Below are positions 43,157 to 43,294 of a stretch of 43,294 bases of DNA, one piece after another. How positions within the stretch are numbered: the first letter of the stretch is position 1; the number at the start of each line of letters is the position of its first letter. A program made the translations under genes and the position numbers. Under the pieces are notes generated by a model. That model was not told the origin of the DNA. It made no database searches and saw only the letters and a program-made list of their open reading frames with translations. This DNA comes from Erythrobacteraceae bacterium. GTDB lineage: Bacteria > Pseudomonadota > Alphaproteobacteria > Sphingomonadales > Sphingomonadaceae. Location of the stretch: NCBI GenBank assembly GCA_947479055.1, contig CANJYE010000025.1, positions 1-43,294 of the forward strand, read 5' to 3'.

Positions 43157-43294
43157 ACCGGCCGGAGGCCGGTAGGATCATTGGGAGGGGCTGAAGCCAT
43201 CCTTGTGGGTATGCCTGTCCAGGTAACGCATGATGATGTCATCGGTGATGTTGCCTGACGTCGTCGAGAAGTAGCCCCGTTGCCAGAAGCGTTG
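43157..43294 (-). mobile_element. IS200/IS605-family insertion sequence, right end
   Basis: The transposase 3' end is followed, four bases on, by ACCGGCC-GGA-GGCCGGT (43157-43173), a short stem-loop of the kind TnpA binds at IS ends in place of inverted repeats. The true boundary lies a few to tens of bases to the left and was not fixed. Confidence 0.6.
43178..43294 (-). CDS. tnpA: IS200/IS605-type transposase TnpA, C-terminal part (runs off the window)
   Basis: The last 38 codons of a gene read on the minus strand, entering from the right edge. The residues WQRGYFSTTSGNITDDIIM followed by RYLDRH match the C-terminal helix region of Y1 transposases of the IS200/IS605 group, where the Tyr in the 'xxYLxxH/Q' helix is the nucleophile that joins DNA ends. 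The gene ends in QTGA-type stop (SPSQ*) at 43178. The rest lies outside the window, so intactness and the presence of tnpB cannot be judged. Confidence 0.75.
   Translation of the reverse strand, partial: QRFWQRGYFSTTSGNITDDIIMRYLDRHTHKDGFSPSQ

Overview
The window reads as a chromosomal segment from a high-G+C alphaproteobacterium, most likely of the order Sphingomonadales (Erythrobacteraceae/Sphingomonadaceae type). Supporting signs are a ChpT histidine phosphotransferase (CckA-ChpT-CtrA pathway), an alphaproteobacterial RpoH, an Atp12-type F1-ATPase chaperone, a four-gene transporter operon arranged like LinKLMN of Sphingobium, a TorF-type porin, a TIGR02186/TauE-SafE gene pair, a DUF3297 protein and dispersed GC-rich palindromic repeats. 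No database search was possible; assignments rest on motifs, length and gene order. Most of the window is housekeeping; clearly accessory material is limited to a few short islands.

Layout. 1-2.0 kb: an RTX calcium-binding protein. 2.1-5.2 kb: a tight plus-strand operon (crcB, an RluC-like pseudouridine synthase, a HAD phosphatase, an Atp12 chaperone). 5.2-8.8 kb: a minus-strand MCE lipid-transport operon (permease, ATPase, MCE protein, lipoprotein). 8.9-11.8 kb: valS, carrying an in-frame GC-rich palindromic insert. 11.8-12.2 kb: a 431-bp gap with a terminator-like hairpin, a large inverted repeat and a cluster of GTCACC motifs before queE. 13.1-16.5 kb: a HerA-like ATPase and the TIGR02186/TauE-SafE pair. 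16.6-19.2 kb: an NfrB-like glycosyltransferase coupled to an NfrA C-terminal-domain protein. 19.3-21.9 kb: nhaA, a VOC/glyoxalase protein and a TorF porin. 22.1-26.1 kb: a PPP-type phosphatase, rnpB (RNase P RNA), an AmiD-like amidase, chpT, a JAMM peptidase and a two-domain universal stress protein. 26.2-28.7 kb: an RluD-like synthase, rpoH and a cupredoxin. 28.7-32.9 kb: a 2OG-Fe(II) oxygenase, a YkgJ cysteine-cluster protein, mtgA, a CDF zinc-type exporter, an inverted-repeat-bounded AT-richer island with a small membrane-protein gene, and a methyltransferase. 32.9-37.7 kb: the proteostasis block clpX, clpP, a lipoprotein, tig and tRNA-Leu(UAG). 37.8-43.0 kb: a DUF3297 protein, a CHAP amidase, der, a second RTX protein and an AI-2E family transporter. 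The window ends inside an IS200/IS605-type transposase.

How it fits together. Envelope functions dominate: MCE lipid transport, a possible Nfr-type exopolysaccharide, a porin, peptidoglycan synthesis and cleavage, and two RTX proteins with type I secretion-like C-termini. A second theme is protein quality control: RpoH, a ClpP promoter resembling a sigma-32 site, ClpX and trigger factor. The most unusual observations are the palindromic element translated inside ValRS, the inverted-repeat island whose arms include the stop codons of both flanking genes, the minimal NfrA/NfrB-like pair, and the metal-binding-like plus lysine/alanine-rich tail on trigger factor.
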